Below the pieces are notes generated by a model. The model had not been told where the DNA came from. It made no database searches and saw only the letters and a program-made list of their open reading frames with translations. Of a DNA stretch of 64,000 nt, positions 17,726 through 26,828 are shown piece by piece; the stretch's first letter is position 1, and every line of letters begins with the position of its first letter. Source of the stretch: BJGV01 sp964194745 (GTDB lineage: Bacteria; Pseudomonadota; Gammaproteobacteria; Burkholderiales; Nitrosomonadaceae); the NCBI GenBank assembly GCA_965248035.1, contig OZ252054.1, forward strand, positions 1,302,001 through 1,366,000, written 5' to 3'. The translations under genes and the position numbers were made by a program.

Positions 17726-18109
17726 ATGAAAAAGCAGACGATTCAAACTGCCGATGCACCTCAAGCTATAGGCACCTATTCTCAGGCAATCCGTGTCAGT
17801 ATGGGAGATACCGTTTATCTATCCGGTCAGATTGGATTAGACCCAAGTACAATGCAGATGGTAGGCGGAATCGAGGCTCAAATCCAGCAGGTATTTTTGA
17901 ACTTAAAGGCAGTAACAGTGGCTAGCGGTGGCGCTCTGGGAGACATCATCAAGCTAAATGTTTACCTGACAGATCTTGATGATTTTGCCAAGGTAAATAA
18001 AATAATGGCAAGTTATTTCGATCAGCCATATCCTGCGCGGGCAGCAGTAGGCGTGGTGGCGCTTCCGCGTGGGTCATTGGTGGAGATGGATGCGATAATG
18101 GTACTGTAA
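17726..18109 (+). CDS. ridA: RidA family reactive-intermediate deaminase
   Basis: A 127-residue YjgF/YER057c/UK114 protein that hydrolyses reactive enamine/imine intermediates made by PLP enzymes. Seen are the N-terminal TADAPQAIGTYSQAI and the C-terminal active-site region with the conserved arginine (YPARAAVGV) and the terminal glutamate motif (GSLVEMDAI). The AGGAGATGAA leader supports the ATG. It ends 2 bp before recG and is divergent from murA. Confidence 0.93.
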   Translation: MKKQTIQTADAPQAIGTYSQAIRVSMGDTVYLSGQIGLDPSTMQMVGGIEAQIQQVFLNLKAVTVASGGALGDIIKLNVYLTDLDDFAKVNKIMASYFDQPYPARAAVGVVALPRGSLVEMDAIMVL

Positions 18110-18111
18110 GG

Positions 18112-20211
18112 GTGAAAGGGAACACCGAAAATAATCCTGTTTTACCTTTTACTACTACTGGTTTTACAAGCAAGGCTGTGCAGGAAAAATTTGCCAAGCT
18201 TGGAGTCATCAATGAATTCGGCCTAATACTGCATTTACCACTTCGCTACGAAGATGAGACGCATCTTTGTCCTATTAGTGATGTGTCTGAAGGCAAAGTT
18301 GTACAAGTTGAAGGTACTATCATTCACAGCGCAGTTATGTACCGTCCGAGACGTCAACTAGTGTGCCAAGTGGAAGATAGTAGCGGCATACTCTTCATAC
18401 GTTTTCTCAATTTCTACAGCAGTCAGATAAAAACATATTCCGTAGGTGCTCGGGTGCGTTTATTGGGGGAGACTCGTCCAGGTTTCTTCGGTACTGAAAT
18501 GGTACATCCAAAGTGCCACATTGTACGCGAAGGTGTACCACTACCCGATGCTTTGACGCCGGTTTATCCAACTACAGCCGGGCTTTCTCAAGTGGTGATC
18601 CGTAAGTTGGTTAGGAAAGCGCTGATTGGCGAAGATAGAGTTAGTAATCTGTCAGAAACCCTGCCAAATAAGACTCTCAAGCGTTACCGGTTGAATAGTT
18701 TTAGGGATAGCGTTATGTTTTTGCATCAACCACCGTCAAATGCATCAGCCAATTTGTTGCAGGAGCGCACTCATCCAGCTTGGTTCAGGATCAAATTTGA
18801 TGAATTACTAGCGCAACAATTATCTATGCGTTTGCATTATCAGCAACGTCGCAGGCATAGCGCACCTGCATTGCCAGGTAGGAACAAACTGACGAAAGCA
18901 CTGCTTGAATCCCTTTCTTTCAGCATTACTAGTGCACAGAGAAAAACGTTTTCAGAAATTAACCAAGATCTTTCCAAGGTCTATCCGATGCAGCGTTTGC
19001 TGCAGGGAGATGTGGGTAGTGGTAAGACAGTGGTTGCAGCATTAGCAGCACTACAGGCCATCGAAAACGGTTATCAAGCGGCTATTATGGCCCCTACTGA
19101 AATCTTGGCTGAACAGCATTACCAGAAGCTTTCTAACTGGTTCTCCCCTTTGTTTGATTCCTTAGGAATAACGATCGCCTGGTTGTCCGGCAGTCAAAAA
19201 AGAAAGCAACGTCAAACTGCGCTCTCCAATATCGCTAAAGGCAATGCCATGCTTGCTATTGGCACTCACGCTTTGTTTCAGGAGCATGTGGAGTTTGACA
19301 AACTGGGGCTTGCTGTTATCGACGAACAGCACCGTTTTGGTGTACACCAGCGGCTAGCATTGCGTATGAAAAGTACTAAAGCAGGTGTGGTTCCGCATCA
19401 ATTGATGATGAGCGCAACTCCCATCCCACGTACACTTTCGATGAGCTATTATGCTGATCTCGATGTATCAGTGATAGATAAGCTGCCACCAGGTAGAACC
19501 CAGGTGGTTACTAAATTATTCGTAGATACCCGTCGCGACGAAGTGATCGTACGTATCCATGAGGCATGCCGCGTAGGAAAACAAGCCTACTGGGTGTGTC
19601 CGCTGATAGAGGAGTCCGAAGTTTTACAACTCAAGACCGCTTTAGAGACTTATGAAACATTGAGTCTCACTTTTCCAGACTTGAAGGTTGGCTTGTTACA
19701 CGGACGACTTCCTGCACAGGAAAAATTATCAGTAATGGAGTTATTCAAGCAAGGCGATATTCAGTTACTGGTTGCAACTACAGTAGTTGAAGTTGGTGTG
19801 GATGTGCCTAATGCTTCACTGATGGTAATTGAGCACGCTGAGCGTATGGGGTTGTCACAGTTGCATCAGCTACGAGGTCGCATAGGGCGTGGTACAGAGG
19901 CTAGTGTATGCATACTGCTCTACCAGAGACCATTATCGGAAATTGCACGCAAAAGGCTTCGAATCATTTTTGAACATACCGATGGTTTTGAAATTGCCCG
20001 CCAAGATTTGCTCCTGCGTGGACCTGGAGAATTTTTTGGTGTTCGCCAAAGCGGCATCCCCATGTTACGTTTTGCTGATCCTGAGCGAGATGAAACCCTA
20101 CTTAATGACGCTCGTAGTGTTGCAGAGGAAGTGTTGCGTGATTATCCTGAATTGGTGCAACGTCATCTCCAGCGCTGGTTAGGAGAAAAAAACAAATACA
20201 TAAGGGCATAA
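18112..20211 (+). CDS. recG: ATP-dependent DNA helicase RecG
   Basis: Remodels stalled replication forks and Holliday junctions. At 699 residues it has the family length: an N-terminal wedge (OB) domain, then a superfamily 2 helicase with Walker A GDVGSGKT near residues 299-306, the DEQH box (VIDEQHRFGV), motif III MSATPIPRTL and motif VI QLRGRIGRG. The start is GTG at 18112, 2 bp after ridA, so translation is probably coupled. Confidence 0.96.
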   Translation: MKGNTENNPVLPFTTTGFTSKAVQEKFAKLGVINEFGLILHLPLRYEDETHLCPISDVSEGKVVQVEGTIIHSAVMYRPRRQLVCQVEDSSGILFIRFLNFYSSQIKTYSVGARVRLLGETRPGFFGTEMVHPKCHIVREGVPLPDALTPVYPTTAGLSQVVIRKLVRKALIGEDRVSNLSETLPNKTLKRYRLNSFRDSVMFLHQPPSNASANLLQERTHPAWFRIKFDELLAQQLSMRLHYQQRRRHSAPALPGRNKLTKALLESLSFSITSAQRKTFSEINQDLSKVYPMQRLLQGDVGSGKTVVAALAALQAIENGYQAAIMAPTEILAEQHYQKLSNWFSPLFDSLGITIAWLSGSQKRKQRQTALSNIAKGNAMLAIGTHALFQEHVEFDKLGLAVIDEQHRFGVHQRLALRMKSTKAGVVPHQLMMSATPIPRTLSMSYYADLDVSVIDKLPPGRTQVVTKLFVDTRRDEVIVRIHEACRVGKQAYWVCPLIEESEVLQLKTALETYETLSLTFPDLKVGLLHGRLPAQEKLSVMELFKQGDIQLLVATTVVEVGVDVPNASLMVIEHAERMGLSQLHQLRGRIGRGTEASVCILLYQRPLSEIARKRLRIIFEHTDGFEIARQDLLLRGPGEFFGVRQSGIPMLRFADPERDETLLNDARSVAEEVLRDYPELVQRHLQRWLGEKNKYIRA

Positions 20212-20305
20212 ATACTAATAAAACAAAGGCTTGTAGTTTTCTGAATATGCTTTAAATTTGAGAGTTAAGGCTTAAACAAATTAGTGGGTTTGGGGGTACC
20301 ATTAT

Positions 20306-21091
20306 ATGATTCTTCAAACAAAAAATTTAATCCTTCAATACCCAGGAAAGTTATTGTGCCGTGACCTGAATCTAACCGTTAATTCTGGTGAGTGCTGGGC
20401 GGTACTAGGCCAGAACGGTTGTGGCAAGACTACCCTGATACACGTACTAGGTGGTTTACGTTGTGCAGATGGTGACAGTACAGATAGTGTGACAGTGGCT
20501 GGGAAAGCACCCCAAACGTGGCCACGACGTGAACTCGCACGCAAGCTGGGAATCATGTTGCAAGAAGAACCGGGTGAATTCTGGGGTAACGTAAGGGAAT
20601 ATGTGTTGCTAGGGAGGCATCCTCATGTTAAGAATTTTTTTGGCTGGGAAACTGTCGATCATGACATCGCTATCCGAGCTATGAAGCGTATGGAATTGAC
20701 AAATTTTTCACAACGTTCCCTCAATACACTCTCTGGTGGTGAGCGCCAGCGTGTGCGTATTGCCTTGCTACTTGCCCAGTCACCACAGTGTTATTTGTTA
20801 GATGAACCGTTGCAGCACCTCGATCTTCGCCACCAACTTTTAGCTATGATGTTATTCAAGGAACTAGCAGCACAAGGTAGCACGGTAATGATAGTGCTGC
20901 ACGATATCACTTGGGTCAGCCGCTATTGTGACCATGTGTTAATGCTATTTGAAAATGGCCGCGTTTTAGCTGGCTTAGTGGGAGAACTGTTAACTCGAGA
21001 TATTCTGGAAGAACTTTATCAGTGTAGTTTGGACGAATTTGGCATAAAGGACTTGCGTCTTCCCGTTTCAGGCACAGTACTAGATGTATAA
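20306..21091 (+). CDS. ABC transporter ATP-binding protein (FecE/BtuD-like), no permease nearby
   Basis: A 261-residue ABC ATPase with Walker A GQNGCGKTT, signature LSGGERQRV, Walker B CYLLDEP and the switch histidine in IVLHD. The D-loop (LQHLDLRHQ) and overall form resemble iron-siderophore, haem or cobalamin importers. No permease or binding protein is adjacent; neighbours are recG and pcnB. It may work with distant subunits. The substrate is not assigned. Confidence 0.82.
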   Translation: MILQTKNLILQYPGKLLCRDLNLTVNSGECWAVLGQNGCGKTTLIHVLGGLRCADGDSTDSVTVAGKAPQTWPRRELARKLGIMLQEEPGEFWGNVREYVLLGRHPHVKNFFGWETVDHDIAIRAMKRMELTNFSQRSLNTLSGGERQRVRIALLLAQSPQCYLLDEPLQHLDLRHQLLAMMLFKELAAQGSTVMIVLHDITWVSRYCDHVLMLFENGRVLAGLVGELLTRDILEELYQCSLDEFGIKDLRLPVSGTVLDV

Positions 21092-21121
21092 TTTACAACT
21101 TAGTTTTCCCCACATTTCGTA

Positions 21122-22519
21122 ATGATCCATAAATTTTTTCGCCGCGTTTTTAGCCAAGATTCCCCTGTCCCTTCTGATTCTGCCTCTACTGAGCTACGCA
21201 TTATTCTGCGTAATCAACATGGCGTAGCCCGTAATAGCATTAGTCCCTGCGCAATTAAAATTACATCAGGCTTGCAGCAAGCAGGTTACTCTGCTTTCGT
21301 GGTGGGTGGTGCGGTGCGTGACTTGCTATTGGGACTGAAGCCAAAAGATTTCGATATCGTCACCAACGCTACACCTGAGGAAGTGCGTGCTGTTTTTCGT
21401 CGTTCACGTATTATCGGTCGCCGTTTTCGTTTGGTGCATGTCATGTGTGGAGCGAAGACTATCGAAGTATCGACATTTCGTGGTAATTCATTTGCCAGTA
21501 AGAAAAATAAAACTATAGTGCACAAACATGCAGACGAGCATGGACGGATCTTGCGCGACAACGTATTTGGAAGCCAAGAAGAGGATGCAAAGCGGCGTGA
21601 TTTTACAGTCAATGCATTATTTTATAATCCAGATAGTGAGGAAATCTGGGATTATCTGGATGGATACGACGACATTCAGGCAAAGCAATTGCGCATTATC
21701 GGTACACCGTTGCAGCGTTATCGTGAAGACCCAGCACGCATGTTGCGAGCAGTTAGACTTGCAGCCAAACTCGACATGCAGATAGATACTGCTACTGCTA
21801 CACCCATTGGCGATCTTGCTCCACTATTACAAAATGTGCCACCATCACGGCTGTTTGATGAAATGTTAAAGCTGCTGTTATCCGGTCATGCTCAAACCTG
21901 CGTAGCAGATTTACGGGCGCGTGGGTTGTACCATGGTTTGTTACCAACGCTGGATATGGTGCTTACACACCCACTGGGCGAGCGTTTCATCACACTTGCA
22001 CTCAAGAACACTGATGAGCGCGTGCAGCATGAGAAAACGGTATCTCCGGGTTTTTTGTTTGCTGCACTGCTGTGGCACGAGGTATTGACAGCATGGAATA
22101 CTCGCAAGGCTACGGGAGAGAAATCTACTCCCGCCCTACATATGGCAATGAGTGACGTGCTGGCGGTGCAAGCGAAGAAACTTGCTATTCCGCGCAGGTA
22201 TGATGTCATCATGCAAGAGATCTGGGCAATGCAACCACGTTTTCTGGGGAGAGCAGGGCGTAGGCCATTTCGTTTACTGGAACATCCGCGCTTTCGAGCG
22301 GCCTATGATTTCATGTTGTTGCGTTGCGAGAGTGGAGAAATGGATGTGGAGCTAGCACATTGGTGGAAGACATTCCAACATGCTAAAGTCAATGAGCGAG
22401 AGAACATGCTTCTCAAGCGCGAAGTGTCAAAGAAGCGCAGAAGAAGACGTGGTCGTGCTGAAATTGTAACCGGGGATATAGCAAATCCTAATAATTCGGT
22501 TTCAAATGCGGCTGAATAA
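21122..22519 (+). CDS. pcnB: poly(A) polymerase I
   Basis: Adds 3' poly(A) tails to RNA, usually promoting decay. The nucleotidyltransferase core is near residue 60 (VVGGAVRDLLLGLKPKDFDI), with the RRDFTVNALFYN stretch downstream that is shared with the tRNA CCA-adding class. A PcnB assignment rests on the N-terminal extension, the 465-residue length and the arginine/lysine-rich C-terminal tail (KKRRRRRGRAE). It overlaps folK by 14 bp, the usual betaproteobacterial order. Confidence 0.92.
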   Translation: MIHKFFRRVFSQDSPVPSDSASTELRIILRNQHGVARNSISPCAIKITSGLQQAGYSAFVVGGAVRDLLLGLKPKDFDIVTNATPEEVRAVFRRSRIIGRRFRLVHVMCGAKTIEVSTFRGNSFASKKNKTIVHKHADEHGRILRDNVFGSQEEDAKRRDFTVNALFYNPDSEEIWDYLDGYDDIQAKQLRIIGTPLQRYREDPARMLRAVRLAAKLDMQIDTATATPIGDLAPLLQNVPPSRLFDEMLKLLLSGHAQTCVADLRARGLYHGLLPTLDMVLTHPLGERFITLALKNTDERVQHEKTVSPGFLFAALLWHEVLTAWNTRKATGEKSTPALHMAMSDVLAVQAKKLAIPRRYDVIMQEIWAMQPRFLGRAGRRPFRLLEHPRFRAAYDFMLLRCESGEMDVELAHWWKTFQHAKVNERENMLLKREVSKKRRRRRGRAEIVTGDIANPNNSVSNAAE

Positions 22520-23030
22520 ATTGATATTGAGTGCTAAATTGAATCCTATTTTTCAAGTTTTTATTGCGTTAGGTAGTAATTTGGGAGACCCAGTGTTTCA
22601 AGTACGGAAAGCGTTCGATGAGCTTGCAAGGCTCCCCGCAAGTCGTCTACTAGCCTGCTCTTCGCTCTATCGTAGCGCGCCAGTTGGGAGAAACGATCAG
22701 CCTGATTTCATCAACGCCGTGGTGCAGATCGAGACGGGCCTATCCCCGCACGGCTTACTTAAGGCTTTGCTCGAAATCGAGCAAAGCCATGGGCGTGTAC
22801 GAAGGTTACCCAATGATCCGCGTACACTTGATTTAGATATGCTGATGTATGATGAATTAGAATGTAATGGTCACAGCTTGACTTTGCCGCATCCACGCAT
22901 GCATCAACGTGCTTTCGTATTAGAGCCTCTTATGGAAATTGCACAGGATTGTTTTATTCCTGGACGTGGTACTGTTGTCGAATTACTCGCCGCCTGTGCT
23001 GAACAGCAGCTTGAACGAGAGCAAAATTAG
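22506..23030 (+). CDS. folK: HPPK, folate pathway pyrophosphokinase
   Basis: 2-amino-4-hydroxy-6-hydroxymethyldihydropteridine pyrophosphokinase. Recognised by ALGSNLGDP near residue 22, the substrate-binding YRSAPVG-NDQPDFINAV stretch and the signature RLPNDPRTLDLDML. The start is uncertain: the ATG at 22506 lies within the pcnB end and adds about 16 residues before the usual N-terminus. The stop codon overlaps the GTG of the next gene by one base. Confidence 0.93.
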   Translation: MRLNKLILSAKLNPIFQVFIALGSNLGDPVFQVRKAFDELARLPASRLLACSSLYRSAPVGRNDQPDFINAVVQIETGLSPHGLLKALLEIEQSHGRVRRLPNDPRTLDLDMLMYDELECNGHSLTLPHPRMHQRAFVLEPLMEIAQDCFIPGRGTVVELLAACAEQQLEREQN

Positions 23031-23671
23031 TGAAGCTGGAAAAATATCGTTACATCGTAGTTGAAGGTCCAATAGGAGTAGGAAAGACTAGCTTGGCGCG
23101 GCGTATAGCTGATCATCTAAAAAGCTCGCTGCTACTGGAAGTGCCAGGTGAAAACCCGTTTCTCGAAAAGTTTTATGGTGATATTTCCCGTTATGCTCTA
23201 CCAACGCAATTGTTCTTCCTTTTCCAGCGTACTAACCAGGTGCAGAGCTTAGCGCAAATGGATATGTTTACCCGAGTGACCGTGAGTGATTTTTTGCTTG
23301 AGAAGGATCAATTGTTTGCCAAGCTTACGTTAAGTGATGCCGAGCACGATCTTTATCAGACGATCTATCGTCATTTGCAACCCAAGGCTCCTCCACCTGA
23401 TTTGGTGATTTACTTACAAGCTTCAACGAATACTCTTATTGATAGGGTGAAGCGGCGTGGCAGCTTTTATGAGAAAAATATTTCTGAGGAATACTTATGG
23501 CGATTGTCTGAGGGTTACATACGATTTTTTTATCAATATGAAGACGCACCGGTTATGATCGTCAACAGCGAGAATTTAAATTTTGTCGATAACCAACCTG
23601 ATTTTGATTTATTGCTACAACGAGTAGAACAAATGCGCGGTCCACGTGAATATTTTAATTGGGGAAGTTAG
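23030..23671 (+). CDS. deoxynucleoside kinase (dGK/dCK family)
   Basis: A 213-residue P-loop kinase with Walker A EGPIGVGKTSLA near residue 14, the VTVSDFLLEKDQLFA substrate-site stretch and a lid region KRRGSFYEK. Members phosphorylate deoxynucleosides. It sits between folK and panB, an arrangement seen in other Betaproteobacteria. The start is GTG at 23030, overlapping the folK stop by one base. The preferred nucleoside is not predictable from sequence alone. Confidence 0.86.
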   Translation: MKLEKYRYIVVEGPIGVGKTSLARRIADHLKSSLLLEVPGENPFLEKFYGDISRYALPTQLFFLFQRTNQVQSLAQMDMFTRVTVSDFLLEKDQLFAKLTLSDAEHDLYQTIYRHLQPKAPPPDLVIYLQASTNTLIDRVKRRGSFYEKNISEEYLWRLSEGYIRFFYQYEDAPVMIVNSENLNFVDNQPDFDLLLQRVEQMRGPREYFNWGS

Positions 23672-23681
23672 GAATTTAAAC

Positions 23682-24473
23682 ATGCGAACCACACAAATAT
23701 CCCTACAGAAAATGCGCGATAACGGAGAAAAAATCTCCGTACTTACATGCTATGACGCAAGTTTCGCTGTGTTACTGGAGAATTCTGGCGTTGATATTTT
23801 ATTAGTGGGCGATTCTCTTGGAAACGTGTTACAGGGGCAAGAGACCACATTGCCTGTGACACTGGATGACATGGTCTATCACACACGATGTGTGGTACAT
23901 GGATCGAGCAAGGCGTTTATCATGGTTGACATGCCTTTTGGTACATCTCAAATATCACCAGAGAATACTTTTAGAAATGCGGCTGAACTTATGGCCGCGG
24001 GCGCAAACATGGTGAAAATCGAAGGTGGCCGCATCATGACTGAGACAATTCGATTTCTAACTCAGCGTGGCATTCCGGTATGTGCCCACATTGGTTTGAC
24101 GCCTCAATCAGTTCACCTGTTGGGTGGTTATAAAGTACAAGGCAAGACTCACCACCAAGCCAAACAGTTGCTGGAAGATGCGGTTATATTGGAGAAGGCT
24201 GGAGCTGGCATGTTGTTGATGGAGGCTGTTCCTGCCACGCTCGCAAAGAAAATAACCAAGACACTTGTTATACCCACCATAGGTATTGGTGCGGGTGTGG
24301 AGTGCTCTGCGCAGGTGCTGGTACTGTATGACATTCTTGGAATCTATTCGGGTAAGAAGTCTAGATTCATAAAAAACTTCATGGTCGGTGCGGGCAGTAT
24401 CAACGAAGCGATAGAAAATTATGTTAAAGAAGTCAAATCTGGGAAATTTCCGGGATTAGAGCATGGATTCTAG
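23682..24473 (+). CDS. panB: 3-methyl-2-oxobutanoate hydroxymethyltransferase
   Basis: Makes ketopantoate from alpha-ketoisovalerate and methylene-tetrahydrofolate, the first step to pantothenate. It shows SVLTCYDASFA, LLVGDSLGNVLQG with the metal-binding aspartate, and VCAHIGLTPQSVH. The ATG at 23682 gives MRTTQISLQKMR, the normal start, and 263 residues; an upstream ATG at 23646 would overlap the kinase gene. Followed 14 bp later by panC. Confidence 0.95.
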   Translation: MRTTQISLQKMRDNGEKISVLTCYDASFAVLLENSGVDILLVGDSLGNVLQGQETTLPVTLDDMVYHTRCVVHGSSKAFIMVDMPFGTSQISPENTFRNAAELMAAGANMVKIEGGRIMTETIRFLTQRGIPVCAHIGLTPQSVHLLGGYKVQGKTHHQAKQLLEDAVILEKAGAGMLLMEAVPATLAKKITKTLVIPTIGIGAGVECSAQVLVLYDILGIYSGKKSRFIKNFMVGAGSINEAIENYVKEVKSGKFPGLEHGF

Positions 24474-24487
24474 TTTATAAATTGAGC

Positions 24488-25324
24488 ATGGAGATAATTA
24501 CCGACATTTCATCCTTGCGTGCACGACTAAAGTGCGAGCCTTACGTTATATTTGTTCCAACCATGGGTAACTTGCATGAAGGCCATTTGTCTCTGATACG
24601 AATTGCAAAACAGAAAGCAGGTTGCTTAGTGGCAAGTATCTTTGTGAACCGCTTGCAATTTGTGCAGATTGAAGAATTTGATCAATATCCACGTACTCTG
24701 GCGGACGACTGCAAATTATTGGAAAATCATGGTGTTGACGTACTATTCGTGCCTGATGAAAAAAGTATTTATCCGGTACCACAGGAATTTCTGTTAGAGC
24801 CTCTGCCGGTAGCAAACACACTAGAGGGTGAATCTCGCCCCGGTTTTTTTCGCGGTGTAGTGACGCTAATACTGAAGTTTTTTAACCTCGTACAACCACA
24901 AGTAGCTATATTTGGCAAAAAAGATTATCAGCAACTGTATATCATGCGTGAAATGGTACGGCAGTTAAATTTATCAATAGAAATTGATGTAGGCGAAACT
25001 GTGCGTGCATCTGACGGACTAGCGTTGAGTTCCCGCAATCGTTATCTGAGTGATGAAGAGCGTGCCGAAGCTGCGCATTTATACCAAGTTTTATCTAAAA
25101 TAAAACAGGAAATAGTGACCGGCAACAGAAATTTCCATGAGTTGCAGGAAAATGCAAGAGAGACTCTTGTTAACTATGGCTGGAAAGTTGATTACATAGT
25201 TTTACGACAACGTGATACGCTAGTTCCAGTTCAAGCGGATGACCGAAACCTGATAGTGCTTGGAGCGGCACGGTTAGGTACAATCCGGTTAATAGACAAT
25301 CTAGAGATGTCCATTGAAGTCTAA
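24488..25324 (+). CDS. panC: pantothenate synthetase
   Basis: Condenses pantoate and beta-alanine using ATP. Seen are the FVPTMGNLHEGHLSLI region with the HxGH nucleotide motif, KFFNLVQPQVAIFGKKDYQQL and the KMSKS-like SSRNRYLS. The usual SIFVNPLQF reads SIFVNRLQF and the next segment (VQIEEFDQYP) also departs from the norm near the pantoate site; the glutamine is kept. The ATG at 24488 is preferred over TTG at 24482. Last gene of this run. Confidence 0.92.
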   Translation: MEIITDISSLRARLKCEPYVIFVPTMGNLHEGHLSLIRIAKQKAGCLVASIFVNRLQFVQIEEFDQYPRTLADDCKLLENHGVDVLFVPDEKSIYPVPQEFLLEPLPVANTLEGESRPGFFRGVVTLILKFFNLVQPQVAIFGKKDYQQLYIMREMVRQLNLSIEIDVGETVRASDGLALSSRNRYLSDEERAEAAHLYQVLSKIKQEIVTGNRNFHELQENARETLVNYGWKVDYIVLRQRDTLVPVQADDRNLIVLGAARLGTIRLIDNLEMSIEV

Positions 25325-25369
25325 AGTAATTGTTAGATACATCCCGTGGTTCCCTACTGGTTCACCTAA

Positions 25370-25399
25370 CCCTGCTCACTGAATAAACAGGGAGCAGGG
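25370..25399. terminator. hairpin between convergent panC and amoC
   Basis: An 8-bp stem CCCTGCTC/GAGCAGGG with a 14-base loop in the 98-bp gap between the stop codons. No T-run follows on either strand, so classical rho-independent termination is uncertain; it may stabilise mRNA 3' ends. Confidence 0.4.
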
Positions 25400-25422
25400 G
25401 GGACGTAGGAGGGCATTTACGA

Positions 25423-26232
25423 TTAAAGCCGATTGTTTAGAATGACCTTGCTTTGGTTGTTCCAGATCACATCTGTCAGGTTGGAGTAGCGAGTGATGAT
25501 CTGCGCTGCAACCCCACCAGCAAACAGACCAGACCAACCCAGAATCACGAAGCCCCAATGTAGCGGTGCACTGAAGAGTTCTTCCATGAACCAGAAGGCA
25601 TGACCCCATTCGTTAAGACCAACGTTTGGCAGAATCATCAGCGGCCCAGCAATCGCGAAAACCAAAGGAAACGATACGCCCCTGCTGTACTGTGGTAAAC
25701 GGGTTATAGCATACAGATAACTGGCTACCCCACAGCAGATGTACATCGGGAAGGAACCATAAAATACGACAACATGACTAGGTGTAAAACTAGTATCGCG
25801 TATGATCACTTGGTGCCAGGAGGCATCTTGTTCGGTGAAGAAGCTGCCACCCCAGTAAACTCCAAAGAGGTAAACCCCCAGCCACATCATCCAGTAGAAA
25901 TAACGTTTGACTTCCTTCTTCGGATCTAGGTTATCCAGTTGTTCTTTGGTGTCCCGCGTCTTCCACAGCCAGCCCCAGGTAACCAATGCAAATGTCGGCC
26001 ATACAACCATATGTACGCGCCACAGACCCATCCAGACTCTTTCAAATTCTGGTTCCATCGAGTCCATTCCGTGCGAGTAAGCATAGGTGCGCTGAAACCA
26101 AATCCAGAATATTGCTACCCCTAACATGGTAAGCAAGCCAACCCAATACAACTTCGAGTCATACCACTGTGACCGGTCCCAGCCACCCGACGTTGTGGCT
26201 GCCGTCCCAGTCGTTCCATATGTTGTTGCCAT
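25423..26232 (-). CDS. amoC: ammonia monooxygenase subunit C, solitary copy
   Basis: A 269-residue integral membrane subunit of the copper enzyme that oxidises ammonia to hydroxylamine. It resembles betaproteobacterial AmoC along its length (RTYAYSHGMDSMEPEF, SFTPSHVVVFYGSFP). The copper-site pattern D136-x3-H140-x12-H153 is intact. The N-terminal 20 residues are threonine/glycine-rich and the C-terminus stops at NNRL. No amoA or amoB is adjacent, so it is a singleton of the amoC3 kind, reported elsewhere to be stress-linked. The leader has AGGAGGGA before the ATG. Confidence 0.95.
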   Translation of the reverse strand: MATTYGTTGTAATTSGGWDRSQWYDSKLYWVGLLTMLGVAIFWIWFQRTYAYSHGMDSMEPEFERVWMGLWRVHMVVWPTFALVTWGWLWKTRDTKEQLDNLDPKKEVKRYFYWMMWLGVYLFGVYWGGSFFTEQDASWHQVIIRDTSFTPSHVVVFYGSFPMYICCGVASYLYAITRLPQYSRGVSFPLVFAIAGPLMILPNVGLNEWGHAFWFMEELFSAPLHWGFVILGWSGLFAGGVAAQIITRYSNLTDVIWNNQSKVILNNRL

Positions 26233-26828
26233 TTTCGTTCCCTCCTATCCCATTAAATATGAACAACGACTTTCAAAACCTTCGCGTCGACAATAGCTCC
26301 TGGTGATCTAGTGCCTTAACTTTTTTCGCCGACTATCAACCCACTCAGGTTAGCTGACAAAAGTGCTTCAAGTCAAGCAATTTGTTGGGCAATTCGCCGG
26401 AATACATTGGGCTCTAGATAAGGGCATAAAAGGGCTTATTTAGTTGATAAATTCGGTTGTACTATTACACGGTTTAGTAAACAAAATAGCGAGTTAATTT
26501 GTGGTGTATCGTAAACATTCGAATTACAAAAAAAGAATTTAAGCCGATTCTCTATTCGCAAACTTATCTTATACTGTTTCAACTCTATTATTTAGCCATT
26601 AAATGAACTCGCTTACACCGTTTGAAAGTAGACCAAGTACAAATGTTGGTAGATTACTCTTATCAACGTTTTCTGAATCAGAAAGCATTTGCCTGATTCT
26701 GATGCTTAGTGACTATTATTTTCAATAATATTGTTATTTCTTTTAGGAAGAATAAATTAACCTTAGATTTTCATGGATAATGCGTTAAAACTGTCCATAT
26801 AAATCTGTGTTTATCAAAATCTTTCAAC
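26233..26828. other. divergent intergenic region amoC-priA
   Basis: Nearly 600 bp, AT-rich. On the minus strand TTGACT at 26376-26371 with a weak TAACCT-like box 18 bp on is a possible amoC promoter; the -10 match is poor. No sigma-E-like element was identified with confidence. Nothing coding was seen. Confidence 0.35.

Noticed and set aside
24482..24487. TTG at 24482 as the panC start
   Set aside because: An ATG two codons later fits the family N-terminus better.
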